Below, piece by piece: positions 1 through 7,824 of a stretch of DNA of 64,000 nt. The position numbers and the translations under genes were made by a program. Each line of letters opens with the position of its first letter. Position 1 is the first letter of the stretch. The notes below the pieces were generated by a model. The model had not been told where the DNA came from. It saw only the letters and a list, made by a program, of their open reading frames with translations, and did no database searches. The DNA comes from Alteromonadaceae bacterium 2753L.S.0a.02 (lineage in GTDB: Bacteria > Pseudomonadota > Gammaproteobacteria > Pseudomonadales > Cellvibrionaceae). The stretch covers positions 2,753,001-2,817,000 of the forward strand of contig VISH01000002.1 of the NCBI GenBank assembly GCA_007827375.1, written 5' to 3'.

Positions 1-350
1 CTGTTTGATACATAAAGTATTTATATTCTAGAAATTACTTTAAGATTGCTTGGTCACTCAATCGTTAGATGGTGGGGCACCAAACCCTGTAACCAAAAAC
101 AGCTAAGCCACCACTGTCGGCTTGGTAACCAGTCTCAAAGCTCCAATCCCCTCGCGCTGACAGCCCCCCTCACCATAGGGTTCCTTAAGATACACAATTC
201 ACCCGCTCACGCTTAATAAACAGCCAACCCGCTGAATTTAAAGAAAAAACAATTCAGACTAGGATTTACCAAACGAATCTATTACAATTCGCAGCCCTTA
301 GCCGAGGCGGCACTTAGAATGCTTTGTACCCGGCAGGAGAAAAGATTTTA
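1..350. other. Chromosomal flank without a recognisable gene
   Basis: No open reading frame here resembles a protein family that I recognise, and no complete tRNA cloverleaf was found before the tRNA-Cys at 351. The stretch presumably carries the promoter of the tRNA cluster, but no convincing -35/-10 pair stands out. It is ordinary bacterial chromosome lying outside the prophage. Confidence 0.5.
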
Positions 351-424
351 GGCGCGGTGGCAGAGTGGTCATGCAGCGGACTGCAACTCCGTGTACGCCG
401 GTTCGATTCCGACCCGCGCCTCCA
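351..424 (+). tRNA. tRNA-Cys (anticodon GCA)
   Basis: A 74-nt cloverleaf. The acceptor arms are GGCGCGG and CCGCGCC, followed by discriminator T and an encoded CCA. The anticodon stem CGGA/TCCG holds loop CTGCAAC with anticodon GCA at 383-385, and the T arm contains GGTTCGATTCC. It is the first member of a Cys-Leu tRNA pair; these two tRNAs lie near pgsA in many Gammaproteobacteria, and here the prophage separates them from pgsA. Confidence 0.95.
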
Positions 425-480
425 TAATGTTACTGCTAGTTCGACAACTGCAGTTCAGGGCCAAAACGGCACGCAAACTT

Positions 481-658
481 AAAATTCCACTCGATGCCCG
501 GGTGGTGAAATTGGTAGACGACGTGCAGGAAGCACTAGTGTCGCGAGAGGCAGGACGCCGGTAGCGACCACAGGAATCAGCCCAAAGGGCTGACAGCCTA
601 GCGCTCGCGAAAGTATTGAAAAATTCCACTCGATGCCCGGGTGGTGAAATTGGTAGAC
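481..658 (+). repeat. 39-bp direct repeat including a truncated tRNA-Leu 5' end
   Basis: Positions 481-519 are repeated exactly at 620-658 (offset 139 bp). The repeat covers 15 bp of leader and the first 24 nt of tRNA-Leu (acceptor 5' strand plus D arm). The first copy (496-519) then diverges and lacks anticodon, T arm and acceptor 3' strand, so it is a tRNA fragment and not a gene. The 100 bp between the copies holds no recognisable gene. It may be a scar of an earlier integration or of unequal recombination. Confidence 0.85.
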
Positions 659-722
659 ACAGGGGACTTAAAATCCCCCGACCTTAACAGTCGTGCCGGT
701 TCAAGTCCGGCCCCGGGCACCA
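635..722 (+). tRNA. tRNA-Leu (anticodon TAA), prophage attachment gene
   Basis: An 88-nt long-variable-arm tRNA. Acceptor strands GCCCGGG and CCCGGGC are followed by A and an encoded CCA. The anticodon loop CTTAAAA carries anticodon TAA at 669-671, and the T arm reads GGTTCAAGTCC. From position 663 to 722 the sequence is repeated exactly at the far end of the prophage (38219-38278). The phage therefore integrated into the 3' half of this gene and restored it, which is classic behaviour for tyrosine integrases. Confidence 0.97.
663..722 (+). other. attL core (60 bp)
   Basis: This 60-bp segment, from the anticodon stem to the CCA end of tRNA-Leu, is identical to 38219-38278. The flanking bases differ on both sides (662 versus 38218, 723 versus 38279), which fixes the core limits. 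Confidence 0.95.
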
Positions 723-789
723 CTCCTACAATGGGTTTCAGGTAAGTAGCAACTAACACCCTTCAAAGAAATTTTCATTTTTATCCATA

Positions 790-811
790 TTGCACACCTA
801 TTGCACACCTA
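790..811 (+). other. Putative integrase arm-binding sites, left arm (2 x 11 bp)
   Basis: TTGCACACCTA occurs twice in direct tandem at 790-800 and 801-811. The identical tandem pair lies at the other prophage end (38109-38130) just after the integrase gene. Paired arm-type sites on both sides of the crossover are characteristic of tyrosine integrases. Assignment to this integrase is inference from position and symmetry. Confidence 0.75.
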
Positions 812-1003
812 GTTCAACTTTTTTAGCTTTGTGAACGACTAAGTATTGCTATTGCAGGGCAATTACTGGCGCAAACTGTGGGTTATTTCCTACATACGCG
901 AGTCCTCGTAAAAAGTAATATAACTGTGCTGCCCAACCGACTGGTGTCAGGCGAGACCGACTGAAGTCAGGGATTGGCTAAGGTGCCGGGCAGCGGTTTA
1001 CCC

Positions 1004-1312
1004 TTACCGGAATATACGCGGTAACCCTTCCTCAATTATTGCGTAGACACCAATCTTGGTGAGCGCTCCTTGCACGAACTCGCCGGGTTTCAGCGTAATG
1101 AGTTCGCTCGCAAAACTGTCTTTGTAATATCCGTAAACCTCTAACTTCACAGGCGTTGCGCCAGCAGCTTTCGCGTCGAGCGCATCAGCGTAGCCTAGAA
1201 AGGGAAGGTATCTAAGCTGCCCACTACGCAAATACACCCCTACCGGCTGGTGGGTATAGATCGACGTTAGGGTAATTGAGCGGTAGTTTAATTTTCGAAT
1301 TAGTACAGTCAT
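1004..1312 (-). CDS. LexA-boxed small phage protein, possible SOS-induced antirepressor
   Basis: I do not recognise the family. The 102-aa product is soluble-looking and mixed alpha/beta in character, with no signal peptide or membrane segment. The ATG at 1312 was chosen because a perfect LexA box (1314-1329) abuts it and the box contains a consensus TATAAT 8 nt upstream of the ATG, suggesting a leaderless or nearly leaderless SOS-controlled transcript. A longer reading frame to a GTG at 1462 exists but has no ribosome site. The gene lies between attL and the candidate cos site, so it is at the right end of virion DNA, the position held by the LexA-controlled antirepressor gene tum in coliphage 186. 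The function is inferred only from regulation and position. Confidence 0.6.
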   Translation of the reverse strand: MTVLIRKLNYRSITLTSIYTHQPVGVYLRSGQLRYLPFLGYADALDAKAAGATPVKLEVYGYYKDSFASELITLKPGEFVQGALTKIGVYAIIEEGLPRIFR

Positions 1313-1313
1313 G

Positions 1314-1329
1314 CTGTAATTATATACAG
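1314..1329. promoter_or_regulatory. LexA (SOS) box
   Basis: CTGTAATTATATACAG is a perfect CTGT-N8-ACAG dyad with an AT-rich centre. On the minus strand the box includes TATAAT, so LexA bound here would cover the -10 element of the promoter reading into the small gene that starts at 1312. It is the only perfect box I noticed in the prophage. Confidence 0.85.
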
Positions 1330-1537
1330 TATTATGCTGATTGGTATGCAGTTTTTGGCGCCAATAGCTGTGTATTGGCGTTGGCATTCCCGCGATGTTT
1401 GCAATAATTTGCTTTTGGGGTGGTTTCGCGTAAATTCGCATAAATAGCGCACTCAGTTCCACTATCTACAACGCCAGGGCTGGTGCTGCTATGACCTCTG
1501 TTGCAGCATGCATAAAAACAAACACGTTTAGCGTGCA

Positions 1538-1563
1538 GGCGTGGCGGGGGGCTGACTGCGCGC
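1538..1563 (+). other. Candidate cos site (P2-like cohesive end)
   Basis: GGCGTGGCGGGGGGCTGAC (1538-1556) followed by TGCGCGC aligns without gaps to the P2 cohesive-end sequence as I remember it (GGCGAGGCGGGGAAAGCAC followed by TGCGCGC), with differences only at the fifth base and in a short central block. The location just before the terminase/portal block is where P2-type phages have cos. A G-rich tract follows at 1570-1620. The comparison is from memory. Confidence 0.6.
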
Positions 1564-1646
1564 GGAAGGCGCAAAGGGGGGGATGTGGTGGAAAATTTCG
1601 GGGCGTGGGTATTGGAGTAAAGATTAATTACAAAAGGGGGATTGCT

Positions 1647-2030
1647 ATGAAATATTTGATTTTTGCAATGTTATTTGCAGGTGTGTCAGCCTTTGCGGAG
1701 AGTGACGCGGGCTACAAAGCGCTAGGTGATGCTTTGGCGCCGTGGGCTCCAGAGTTTATAACTATCGACGGTGAGCAACTTAAGGTAATTCTGTCGTCGC
1801 AACGTATTACCCAGCAAATGTACAGCGCTGTTATAAAAACTGGTGCCTGTGCTGCTGTGTGGTCGTTTGGGGGGGATGCGTTGCCAGGTGTAAGTAATAT
1901 CGCGGTGGTTAATTCGTTTGCCAAGCAAGGTTATTTGTTCGAAGGCGGCGCCGCTGAGTGCACGGCGCTTGGTAAGCTTTCGAGTGATGCGTCGCGTATA
2001 TACATGCTGGAGAGAACACGCGTTTATTAA
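1647..2030 (+). CDS. Small secreted protein, prophage accessory (moron) gene
   Basis: A 127-aa protein of unrecognised family. Residues 1-18 form a clear signal peptide: a Lys near the start, a hydrophobic core, and an A-F-A cleavage motif before Glu. The mature part of about 109 aa has two cysteines that could form a disulfide in the periplasm. The ATG at 1647 has a strong AAAAGGGGG ribosome site 6 nt upstream; the reading frame continues upstream to 1491 without another good start. Its stop overlaps the convergent Q gene by 4 bp. Sitting between cos and Q it is not part of the P2 core; phiCTX carries its cytotoxin gene in the corresponding place. A host-modifying or superinfection role is possible but unproven. 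Confidence 0.75.
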   Translation: MKYLIFAMLFAGVSAFAESDAGYKALGDALAPWAPEFITIDGEQLKVILSSQRITQQMYSAVIKTGACAAVWSFGGDALPGVSNIAVVNSFAKQGYLFEGGAAECTALGKLSSDASRIYMLERTRVY

Positions 2031-3034
2031 TCTGTTCCCAGGTTCGGAAATGTGTATGAATCAAACTTTACAATTTCAATACCTGCCGCGTCATTCAATT
2101 GTAGAAAGTATTGTTGTAATGGCTTTAATTCCATTTCAATAAAAACCCTCGCGGCTTTTTCTGCATCGCCAAACCCTCCGGTATTGTTTGGAATTATCCC
2201 CATTAATTGGGGTGGTACTCGGTGGCCTGCTAGCTGGTCATCGCGGCTGACATTTTTAATATTTAGAAATTCGTCTTTGGCCGCTACCTCACTAACTGGT
2301 ATTAGCTGCATGCCGTCTTTTTTTCCGTTTGGTGCGTACATAAACGCGTTTTTAAAGTTGCCTGGCCCTTTAGCCCCCTTTAGCGCCTCGCGCAGAGTGT
2401 TTACATCATTTTGACTATGCGCGGGGTCTGTCATATACAGAATAAAACCGGCGTGGCTGCCGTTTTCATAATACTTACGCCGAAACAGTGTCGCACTCTC
2501 GTTTAGCAAAACGCTTTGCAGAGCTCCCAAGTAATCTGGCACGCCGTATACTTCTTGGTTAATGTCTGGCTGCATTACATGAATGATCGAACCTGTTTTG
2601 AATTCAGTCTCTTGGTTGTAGCTAGGTACCCACCAGTAACCGCTTAAATCACAAGATCGACGCACATAGCGAGCTAGAGCGGGTTTAACTCCAATTAATC
2701 CACCCAGTCTGTTGAAAATCATTTCGCCATACAGGTTGCCAAGAATTAAAAAGTCTTGAGCAAGCCTAGCGAAGTCCTGCCGGTTTAAATATTTAGTTGG
2801 ATTGAAGGTGTTTAAAAGAATATTTCTTTTTGTTTGAAGTGCAGAGCCATGGTGTGCAGTTGCGCGATATATTTTAGAAAGTGCGGCCTGGTCTGTTGGG
2901 GGCTCCCAATATTTTGAACCAAATGCCCAACAGTCATGATATAGCACATCAAATTGAGAAAGCACCGGGGTTGGTTCGCCGAAGGTAAAGTATTCGGGCT
3001 CTGCCGTCGTCGCTTGTTTTCTTTTTTTGCTCAT
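2027..3034 (-). CDS. Q: Phage portal protein (gpQ)
   Basis: A 335-aa portal protein of the P2 gpQ family, forming the dodecameric DNA-entry ring at the capsid vertex. Recognisable are the N-terminal Y-x-T-F-G-E-P-x-P-V-L segment and the central region of portal folds (residues 85-290) ending in an N-N-T-G-G-F-G-D-A-E-K-A motif typical of this family. Length is close to P2 gpQ (344 aa). Its ATG overlaps the terminase stop by 4 bp (ATGA), so it is translationally coupled to P. It is read leftward, divergent from O as in P2. Confidence 0.95.
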   Translation of the reverse strand: MSKKRKQATTAEPEYFTFGEPTPVLSQFDVLYHDCWAFGSKYWEPPTDQAALSKIYRATAHHGSALQTKRNILLNTFNPTKYLNRQDFARLAQDFLILGNLYGEMIFNRLGGLIGVKPALARYVRRSCDLSGYWWVPSYNQETEFKTGSIIHVMQPDINQEVYGVPDYLGALQSVLLNESATLFRRKYYENGSHAGFILYMTDPAHSQNDVNTLREALKGAKGPGNFKNAFMYAPNGKKDGMQLIPVSEVAAKDEFLNIKNVSRDDQLAGHRVPPQLMGIIPNNTGGFGDAEKAARVFIEMELKPLQQYFLQLNDAAGIEIVKFDSYTFPNLGTD

Positions 3035-4812
3035 GAATAAATTTCCAAAATGGGGCTGTTGGTGGAATCGTTAGGGCCGCATAGCGGTTCGTTGGAAAGC
3101 GCGTGCATGGTCGCCCAGGCTAGTTCACTGTGTCCGGTGGCCTCAGAGCGCCGCGCTTTGTAGGTTATTTTGGTGCCGCTGTTTGTTATTGTGCGGCGTA
3201 TGGCCATAAAGCTTTGTGCAATGTCGGAGCGACCAGCATCAAATTGCAACCGACCTTTATCAATGATGTGTTGTGCTTGTAGCACCATGCGTGCTTTTAC
3301 TTCTGGCGAATAAGAAAAACGCGTAATGAAAGGAAATTTCTTTTCTACCAGTTGCGCGACTGCTTCACCTATGCCAGTGACGTCAAAGCCCATATACGTA
3401 ATATTGAAGTACTTTGTGAGTTTTAAAATGTATTCGGCTTGGGCTTCGTAGTCTTTGCCCTTTAATCGTTCGGCGTGAATGATTCGGTTTGGTTGTGTGC
3501 TGCTGCCTGGCGAAATAAGGCTTAAGCCGGCGCCGTCTCCATTTTCGCTAGCACCAGAAGGGTCGTAACCCAACCATACCTCATTAAATGCCAGCGGCCT
3601 TTCTGCAAACGGCTTGTAATCCCGCCAGGTTACCCAAGAGTCAACCATGCAGCGATTCATGGCTGCAAGCGGGAACACTGCCAGGCTATCATCCATAAAC
3701 TGGCACATTAACAAATTGTTAAATTCATCAATGCTGTATTCGAGGTGTAACTGGTCTAAATCGAAAAGATCGCAACCACCTGCCAGGGCATCCATTACCG
3801 TTACAATTTGCCGCCAATGACCGTCGCCGCAAAGCAAACCCTCTTTTAGATTTTCATGGCTTAAATCGATAGTAATACGCTGATCTTTCGTGCGATTCTT
3901 ATTGTATTGTTCACCGCTCCAGAACGGGTAGGCTTCATGCGTCAGGCTTGATGGGGTAGAAAAATAAGTCTGTCGCCACTTCTTATGCATGGCCATACCT
4001 GACGCAACTTTCCTAAATTCCTTAAAACCCTGAATCCAGAAAAATTCGTCTAGGTACACATCGCCATGGTAACCCTGTGCCGTTTTAGCATTGGTGCCCA
4101 AAAAGTAAAGTGTGGCCCCATTGGGAAGTACGAGCGGATCGCCCTTAAGTTCCACACCTGTTGCCTCTTTTACAAATTGCACAATGTAATGTTTAAAAAT
4201 GTGCGCCTGTGCTTTGGACGCAGAAAGAAATATTTTATTTTTTCCAGTATGGTAGGCATCAATAATCGCTTCGCGTGCAAAGTACCAGGTTGCGCCAATC
4301 TGTCGGCTTTTAAGAATGTCGCGAATCCGGTGTTTTTCGCCAGCCCTAAACCAGTGCTTTTGATGGCCAAATAACGACGCATGAAAATTGTCTGTAAGAA
4401 GTTTTAAGCCCTCCTCACCTATATCGTTTCGCTTTGGCGCGCGTTTTGGGGCTTCGTTTCTTCGTTCAATGTTGGGGTTTAAATCCTTCTCTTTCCCGGT
4501 TTCTTGGTATTTATTAACACGCGCAAGCCGTTCAACCTGGCGCATTAATAAATCAATTTCTTTGAAATCCTTGCCTTCTTTGTTTTCTTTTGCGATCAGC
4601 TCGACAAGTCGGGATTCTAACGAGGTATTTACCTTGTCGATAACGCTGGCTTTGTCCCAGTTGTCGCGCCGCTTCCAGCTGTGTACAGTGGGTGGTCTTT
4701 CGTCGATAATTTCGCAAATACGAGCAACGCGTAAACCTTGCCAGTAAAGCAATTTTGCTTTTAAACGATTATTTGTGTTTAATTCGCCAGCAGACTGCGT
4801 TACATTTTCCAT
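3031..4812 (-). CDS. P: Terminase large subunit, ATPase (gpP)
   Basis: A 593-aa packaging motor ATPase and nuclease of the P2 gpP family. An N-terminal helix-turn-helix (about 18-55) is followed by the ATPase domain, with the degenerate Walker A S-R-Q-I-G-A-T-W near residue 170 and Walker B L-D-E-F-F near 230. A C-terminal RNase H-like nuclease starts at G-Y-D-P-S-G near 420. Length matches P2 gpP (590 aa). It forms a two-gene operon with Q and starts 56 nt from the putative Ogr site centred at 4868, which may serve this operon as well as the divergent O operon. Confidence 0.96.
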   Translation of the reverse strand: MENVTQSAGELNTNNRLKAKLLYWQGLRVARICEIIDERPPTVHSWKRRDNWDKASVIDKVNTSLESRLVELIAKENKEGKDFKEIDLLMRQVERLARVNKYQETGKEKDLNPNIERRNEAPKRAPKRNDIGEEGLKLLTDNFHASLFGHQKHWFRAGEKHRIRDILKSRQIGATWYFAREAIIDAYHTGKNKIFLSASKAQAHIFKHYIVQFVKEATGVELKGDPLVLPNGATLYFLGTNAKTAQGYHGDVYLDEFFWIQGFKEFRKVASGMAMHKKWRQTYFSTPSSLTHEAYPFWSGEQYNKNRTKDQRITIDLSHENLKEGLLCGDGHWRQIVTVMDALAGGCDLFDLDQLHLEYSIDEFNNLLMCQFMDDSLAVFPLAAMNRCMVDSWVTWRDYKPFAERPLAFNEVWLGYDPSGASENGDGAGLSLISPGSSTQPNRIIHAERLKGKDYEAQAEYILKLTKYFNITYMGFDVTGIGEAVAQLVEKKFPFITRFSYSPEVKARMVLQAQHIIDKGRLQFDAGRSDIAQSFMAIRRTITNSGTKITYKARRSEATGHSELAWATMHALSNEPLCGPNDSTNSPILEIYS

Positions 4813-4857
4813 GCATGCAGTTTGCCTGCCTCCCTTCTTTATTCCATCTTTCGCCCA

Positions 4858-4878
4858 CTGTAAGCAGTCTTTTTACAG
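4858..4878. promoter_or_regulatory. Putative Ogr late-activator site (P/O divergent region)
   Basis: A perfect dyad CTGTA-N11-TACAG lies between the divergent P and O genes. The same format occurs at 12999-13019 before V and at 18573-18593 before FI, that is before each rightward late operon and nowhere else that I noticed. P2 Ogr/Delta proteins bind dyads centred near -55 of late promoters. Confidence 0.75.
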
Positions 4879-4972
4879 CCGCTATTGCTTCCATGTGTTT
4901 TGATGTTGCGCAATCCTAATGCCTGAATGTTTTCACTCTGAAAAATTAGTTAAACGCATTTGAGGCCAGCAG

Positions 4973-5827
4973 ATGAGTAAACCCACAGAATCTAACACGC
5001 AGCAAAAAACGAAAAAATACAAGTCTAAAAAATTCAGAATTGGCAAACAGGGTGCAACTACAGACGGCCGTAAAATTGAACGTGCTTGGCTAGAACAAGC
5101 AGCGAAAAATTACAACACAAAAAAATACGGTGCGCGGGTAAACCTAGAGCACTTCAAAGGTATATTGCCCGATGGCCCGTTTAAATGTTATGGCGATGTT
5201 GTTGCGCTAAGTACCGAAGAGGAAAACGGCGAGCTCTATTTGTTGGCAGAAATCGACCCCACAGAATCGGCATTGAAGCTCAATAAAGAGCGGCAAAAAG
5301 TATATACGTCTATGGAGCTTGATACTGATTTCGCCGACTCAGGTCAAGCCTACCTAGTAGGCCTGGCTCTTACAGATTCCCCTGCTAGCTTGGGTACCGA
5401 CATGCTCCAATTCAGCGCCAACAGTGCTGCAAGCCCTCTCGCATCGCGCAAAATTAGACCAGAGAACCTGTTTACCGAAGCTTTGGAAGTGGTGCTGGAG
5501 TTTGACGAAATTGAACAAAAACCTGGTGTGCTTGAGAGCGTTAAAGAAATGCTCTCAAGTAAATTTAAAAAAGCCGAGGGTGCAAACGAGCAATTGCGTG
5601 CTGATGTAGTAGATAGTTTTGAACAGCTCACGAGCACGTTACTTGAAAACATGCCTACCGCTGAAAGTTTCGCTGAATTGAATAGTAAGCACGAAGCACT
5701 ACTGGCGAAGTTTAACAAACTTGAAAACGATCACAACGCGCTGGTTGAAAAACTCAGCAAGCAGCCACAAACGCCGCCGCGATCATTTGCCACTGGCGGA
5801 AACAATCAAGAAAAAACCGACTGTTAA
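4973..5827 (+). CDS. O: Capsid scaffold and maturation protease (gpO)
   Basis: A 284-aa protein of the GPO family, the internal scaffold and serine protease that processes the capsid and itself. The N-terminal protease domain (about 20-145) shows the family hallmarks: G-A-T-T-D-G-R with the catalytic Asp, a conserved H in N-L-E-H, K-V-Y-T-S with the nucleophilic Ser, and T-D-S-P-A-S-L-G. The C-terminal third is charged and helical, as expected for a scaffold. Length equals P2 gpO (284 aa). It starts the rightward capsid operon O-N-M-L-X. Confidence 0.95.
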   Translation: MSKPTESNTQQKTKKYKSKKFRIGKQGATTDGRKIERAWLEQAAKNYNTKKYGARVNLEHFKGILPDGPFKCYGDVVALSTEEENGELYLLAEIDPTESALKLNKERQKVYTSMELDTDFADSGQAYLVGLALTDSPASLGTDMLQFSANSAASPLASRKIRPENLFTEALEVVLEFDEIEQKPGVLESVKEMLSSKFKKAEGANEQLRADVVDSFEQLTSTLLENMPTAESFAELNSKHEALLAKFNKLENDHNALVEKLSKQPQTPPRSFATGGNNQEKTDC

Positions 5828-5860
5828 GCCAATCAATCAGCCAAATTTAAGGAACCAGAA

Positions 5861-6865
5861 ATGGAAAACGAAACACGAAAACTGTACGAGCAATATTTGT
5901 CGCAAATCGCCAATCTAAACGGCGTATCAAGCCCTGAAAAAACCTTTGCGGTTACTCCAAGCGTACAACAAACACTCGAAAAACGTATCCAAGAATCTAG
6001 CGAATTTTTGGGAAAAATTAATATTGTCGGTGTACGAGATAAATCCGGCGAAAAAGTCGGCTTGGGTGTTTCGGGTACTATTGCTGGTCGTACCGATACT
6101 AGCACCAAGGACCGAGTACCACGCGAAATGGTAAGCCTGGACGGCAATCAGTACGATTGCCAGTTCACGGAATATGACACATCGCTACGTTACGCGACTA
6201 TAGACCAGTGGGCAAAATTCCCAGATTTTCAAACTAAATTGCGTGACGCTATCATACGGCAGCAGGCGTTAGACCGTATTATGGTCGGCTTCAACGGTAC
6301 AAGCATTGCCGCAGAAACAGACCGGGCAACCAATCCACTTTTGCAAGACGTCAACAAAGGCTGGCTACAAAAATATCGTGAAAACAAGCCTGAGTCTGTA
6401 ATGGATGAGGGCGGCCAGACTGGTGTTGTGCGTATTGGTAACGGTGGCGACTATGCGAATATAGATGCTCTGGTGTTTGATGCAGTTAACAACAACGTTG
6501 CGTCATGGCACGCAGAGCGCACCGACTTGGTGGCAATTGTTGGGCGTGCACTTTTGGCCGATAAATATTTTCCACTTATCGATAAAGAAAACGCCCCAAC
6601 TGAGATGCGCGCACTTGATGTGATCGTGAGCGAAAAACGTTTAGGCGGTCTGCAAGCTGTACGTGTTCCTTTTGTTCCCGCTGGCGTAATTTTTATTACG
6701 CCATTATCAAATCTTTCTGTGTACTTCCAGGAAGGTACTCGACGTCGCCACCTTACCGAAAACCCCAAGCGCTCACGCATTGAAAATTACGAAAGCTCTA
6801 ACGACGATTTTGTAATTGAAGACTACGACGCCGGCTGTCTGATTGAAAACATCACATTGATTTAA
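5861..6865 (+). CDS. N: Major capsid protein precursor (gpN)
   Basis: A 334-aa P2-family major capsid protein (P2 gpN is 357 aa), the HK97-fold subunit of the icosahedral shell. Visible family features are the N-terminal helix with Y-E-Q-Y-L, the G-R-T-D-T-S segment, and the C-terminal half with Y-F-Q-E-G-T-R-R-R-H and N-D-D-F-V-I-E-D-Y. The first residues are probably removed by gpO cleavage. It is 33 nt after O, preceded by an AAGGA-type ribosome site. Confidence 0.96.
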   Translation: MENETRKLYEQYLSQIANLNGVSSPEKTFAVTPSVQQTLEKRIQESSEFLGKINIVGVRDKSGEKVGLGVSGTIAGRTDTSTKDRVPREMVSLDGNQYDCQFTEYDTSLRYATIDQWAKFPDFQTKLRDAIIRQQALDRIMVGFNGTSIAAETDRATNPLLQDVNKGWLQKYRENKPESVMDEGGQTGVVRIGNGGDYANIDALVFDAVNNNVASWHAERTDLVAIVGRALLADKYFPLIDKENAPTEMRALDVIVSEKRLGGLQAVRVPFVPAGVIFITPLSNLSVYFQEGTRRRHLTENPKRSRIENYESSNDDFVIEDYDAGCLIENITLI

Positions 6866-6934
6866 CGGTAACTCGATTAACAAAACCTGGTGGCTTTGGT
6901 CACCAGGGTGATAAACAACGAAAAAGGGGAATTC

Positions 6935-7648
6935 ATGACCAGCAAAAATAATATGAGCCCGGCTGCGAAGTTACGTCAAAAAAAACTTGCCGCCAAAGCC
7001 GCTGCGAAAGCGCCACATGGCAAACAGCAGACCGGCGACGCCTACGCTCTCCACATGGCTGCACTTGCTGAAGCGCGTCAGCAATTGAGCTCGGCTCAAA
7101 GCATGGATCGTAAAATCGCCATAAAAAAGGAAAAATTGACCGAATTTTTACCTTATGTAGAAGGCGCGATTGAAAATGGAAACGGCGCACAAGATCAAGT
7201 GATCGCAAACATAATGGTATGGTGTCTTGACGTGGGCGAGATAGATACCGGTATACATATCGCAGAATATATGCTGAAACACGGCATGGATTCGGCCGAC
7301 CAATATCAACGCACAGTGCCCGCGATTTTGGTTGAAGAAACCATCGATCCAGCTTTAAAAGATGGTTTAACCGTGCGCTGGTCAGATGGGAAAATTACTA
7401 ATGCAAGCGACTTCAATGCCAAGCGTCTTGCGCAATTCAAAATGGTGGAAACTCTAACCAGAGACCACGATATGCACGACCAAATCAGAGCGAAATTATT
7501 TAAAGCTATTGGTTCTTACGAAGCACTTGCAGGCAAGCTTACACAAGCAGTGGAATCGTTTGAGCGTGCATTAAAACTAGATTCTAACGTGGGTGTTAAA
7601 AAACACGTAGAACGCATTCACGCGCTAATAACCAAGCAGAGCGCATAA
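6935..7648 (+). CDS. M: Terminase small subunit / endonuclease (gpM)
   Basis: A 237-aa gpM-family protein, partner of gpP in cos cleavage and packaging initiation. The N-terminal region is basic and alanine-rich (Lys/Arg at 9-35), then helical. The ATG at 6935 follows AAAAAGGGG by 4 nt and is preferred to an upstream GTG at 6890 with no ribosome site. Length resembles P2 gpM (247 aa). A structured 176-bp gap separates it from L. Confidence 0.93.
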   Translation: MTSKNNMSPAAKLRQKKLAAKAAAKAPHGKQQTGDAYALHMAALAEARQQLSSAQSMDRKIAIKKEKLTEFLPYVEGAIENGNGAQDQVIANIMVWCLDVGEIDTGIHIAEYMLKHGMDSADQYQRTVPAILVEETIDPALKDGLTVRWSDGKITNASDFNAKRLAQFKMVETLTRDHDMHDQIRAKLFKAIGSYEALAGKLTQAVESFERALKLDSNVGVKKHVERIHALITKQSA

Positions 7649-7824
7649 CCGAGTCCCCACCGGCGCCAGGCGGCGCGGCGGCTTAGGCTAGCCTTTGGCA
7701 ACCCGACAGCCGCCGCCCACCGCCTACCTATTACCCAAACCAGGGAGGCGTGGCCCGCGTCGAAAAAGCGCGCCTCTGGCGTGGAAAAGGCACCACCTTT
7801 TAAGCAACAACAGGGCACAAAAAA
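7649..7824 (+). other. GC-rich structured spacer between M and L
   Basis: This 176-bp spacer holds two potential hairpins. One has 9-bp arms GCGGCGGCT and AGCCGCCGC around a 24-nt loop (about 7674-7717), and the other has GAGGCG and CGCCTC arms (about 7745-7780). Neither is followed by a T tract, so a simple terminator is unlikely. Such structure could tune the ratio of terminase to head-completion protein. Confidence 0.4.

Noticed and set aside
928..994. GCTGCCC/GGGCAGC inverted repeat as a terminator or small RNA
   Set aside because: The loop is over 50 nt and there is no T tract; support is too weak.
1313..1462. Longer form of the LexA-boxed protein starting at GTG 1462
   Set aside because: No ribosome site, and the LexA box with its -10 element would then lie inside the gene.
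1491..1646. N-terminal extension of the secreted protein
   Set aside because: The extension would pass through the candidate cos site and hide the signal peptide; the ATG at 1647 has the strong ribosome site.
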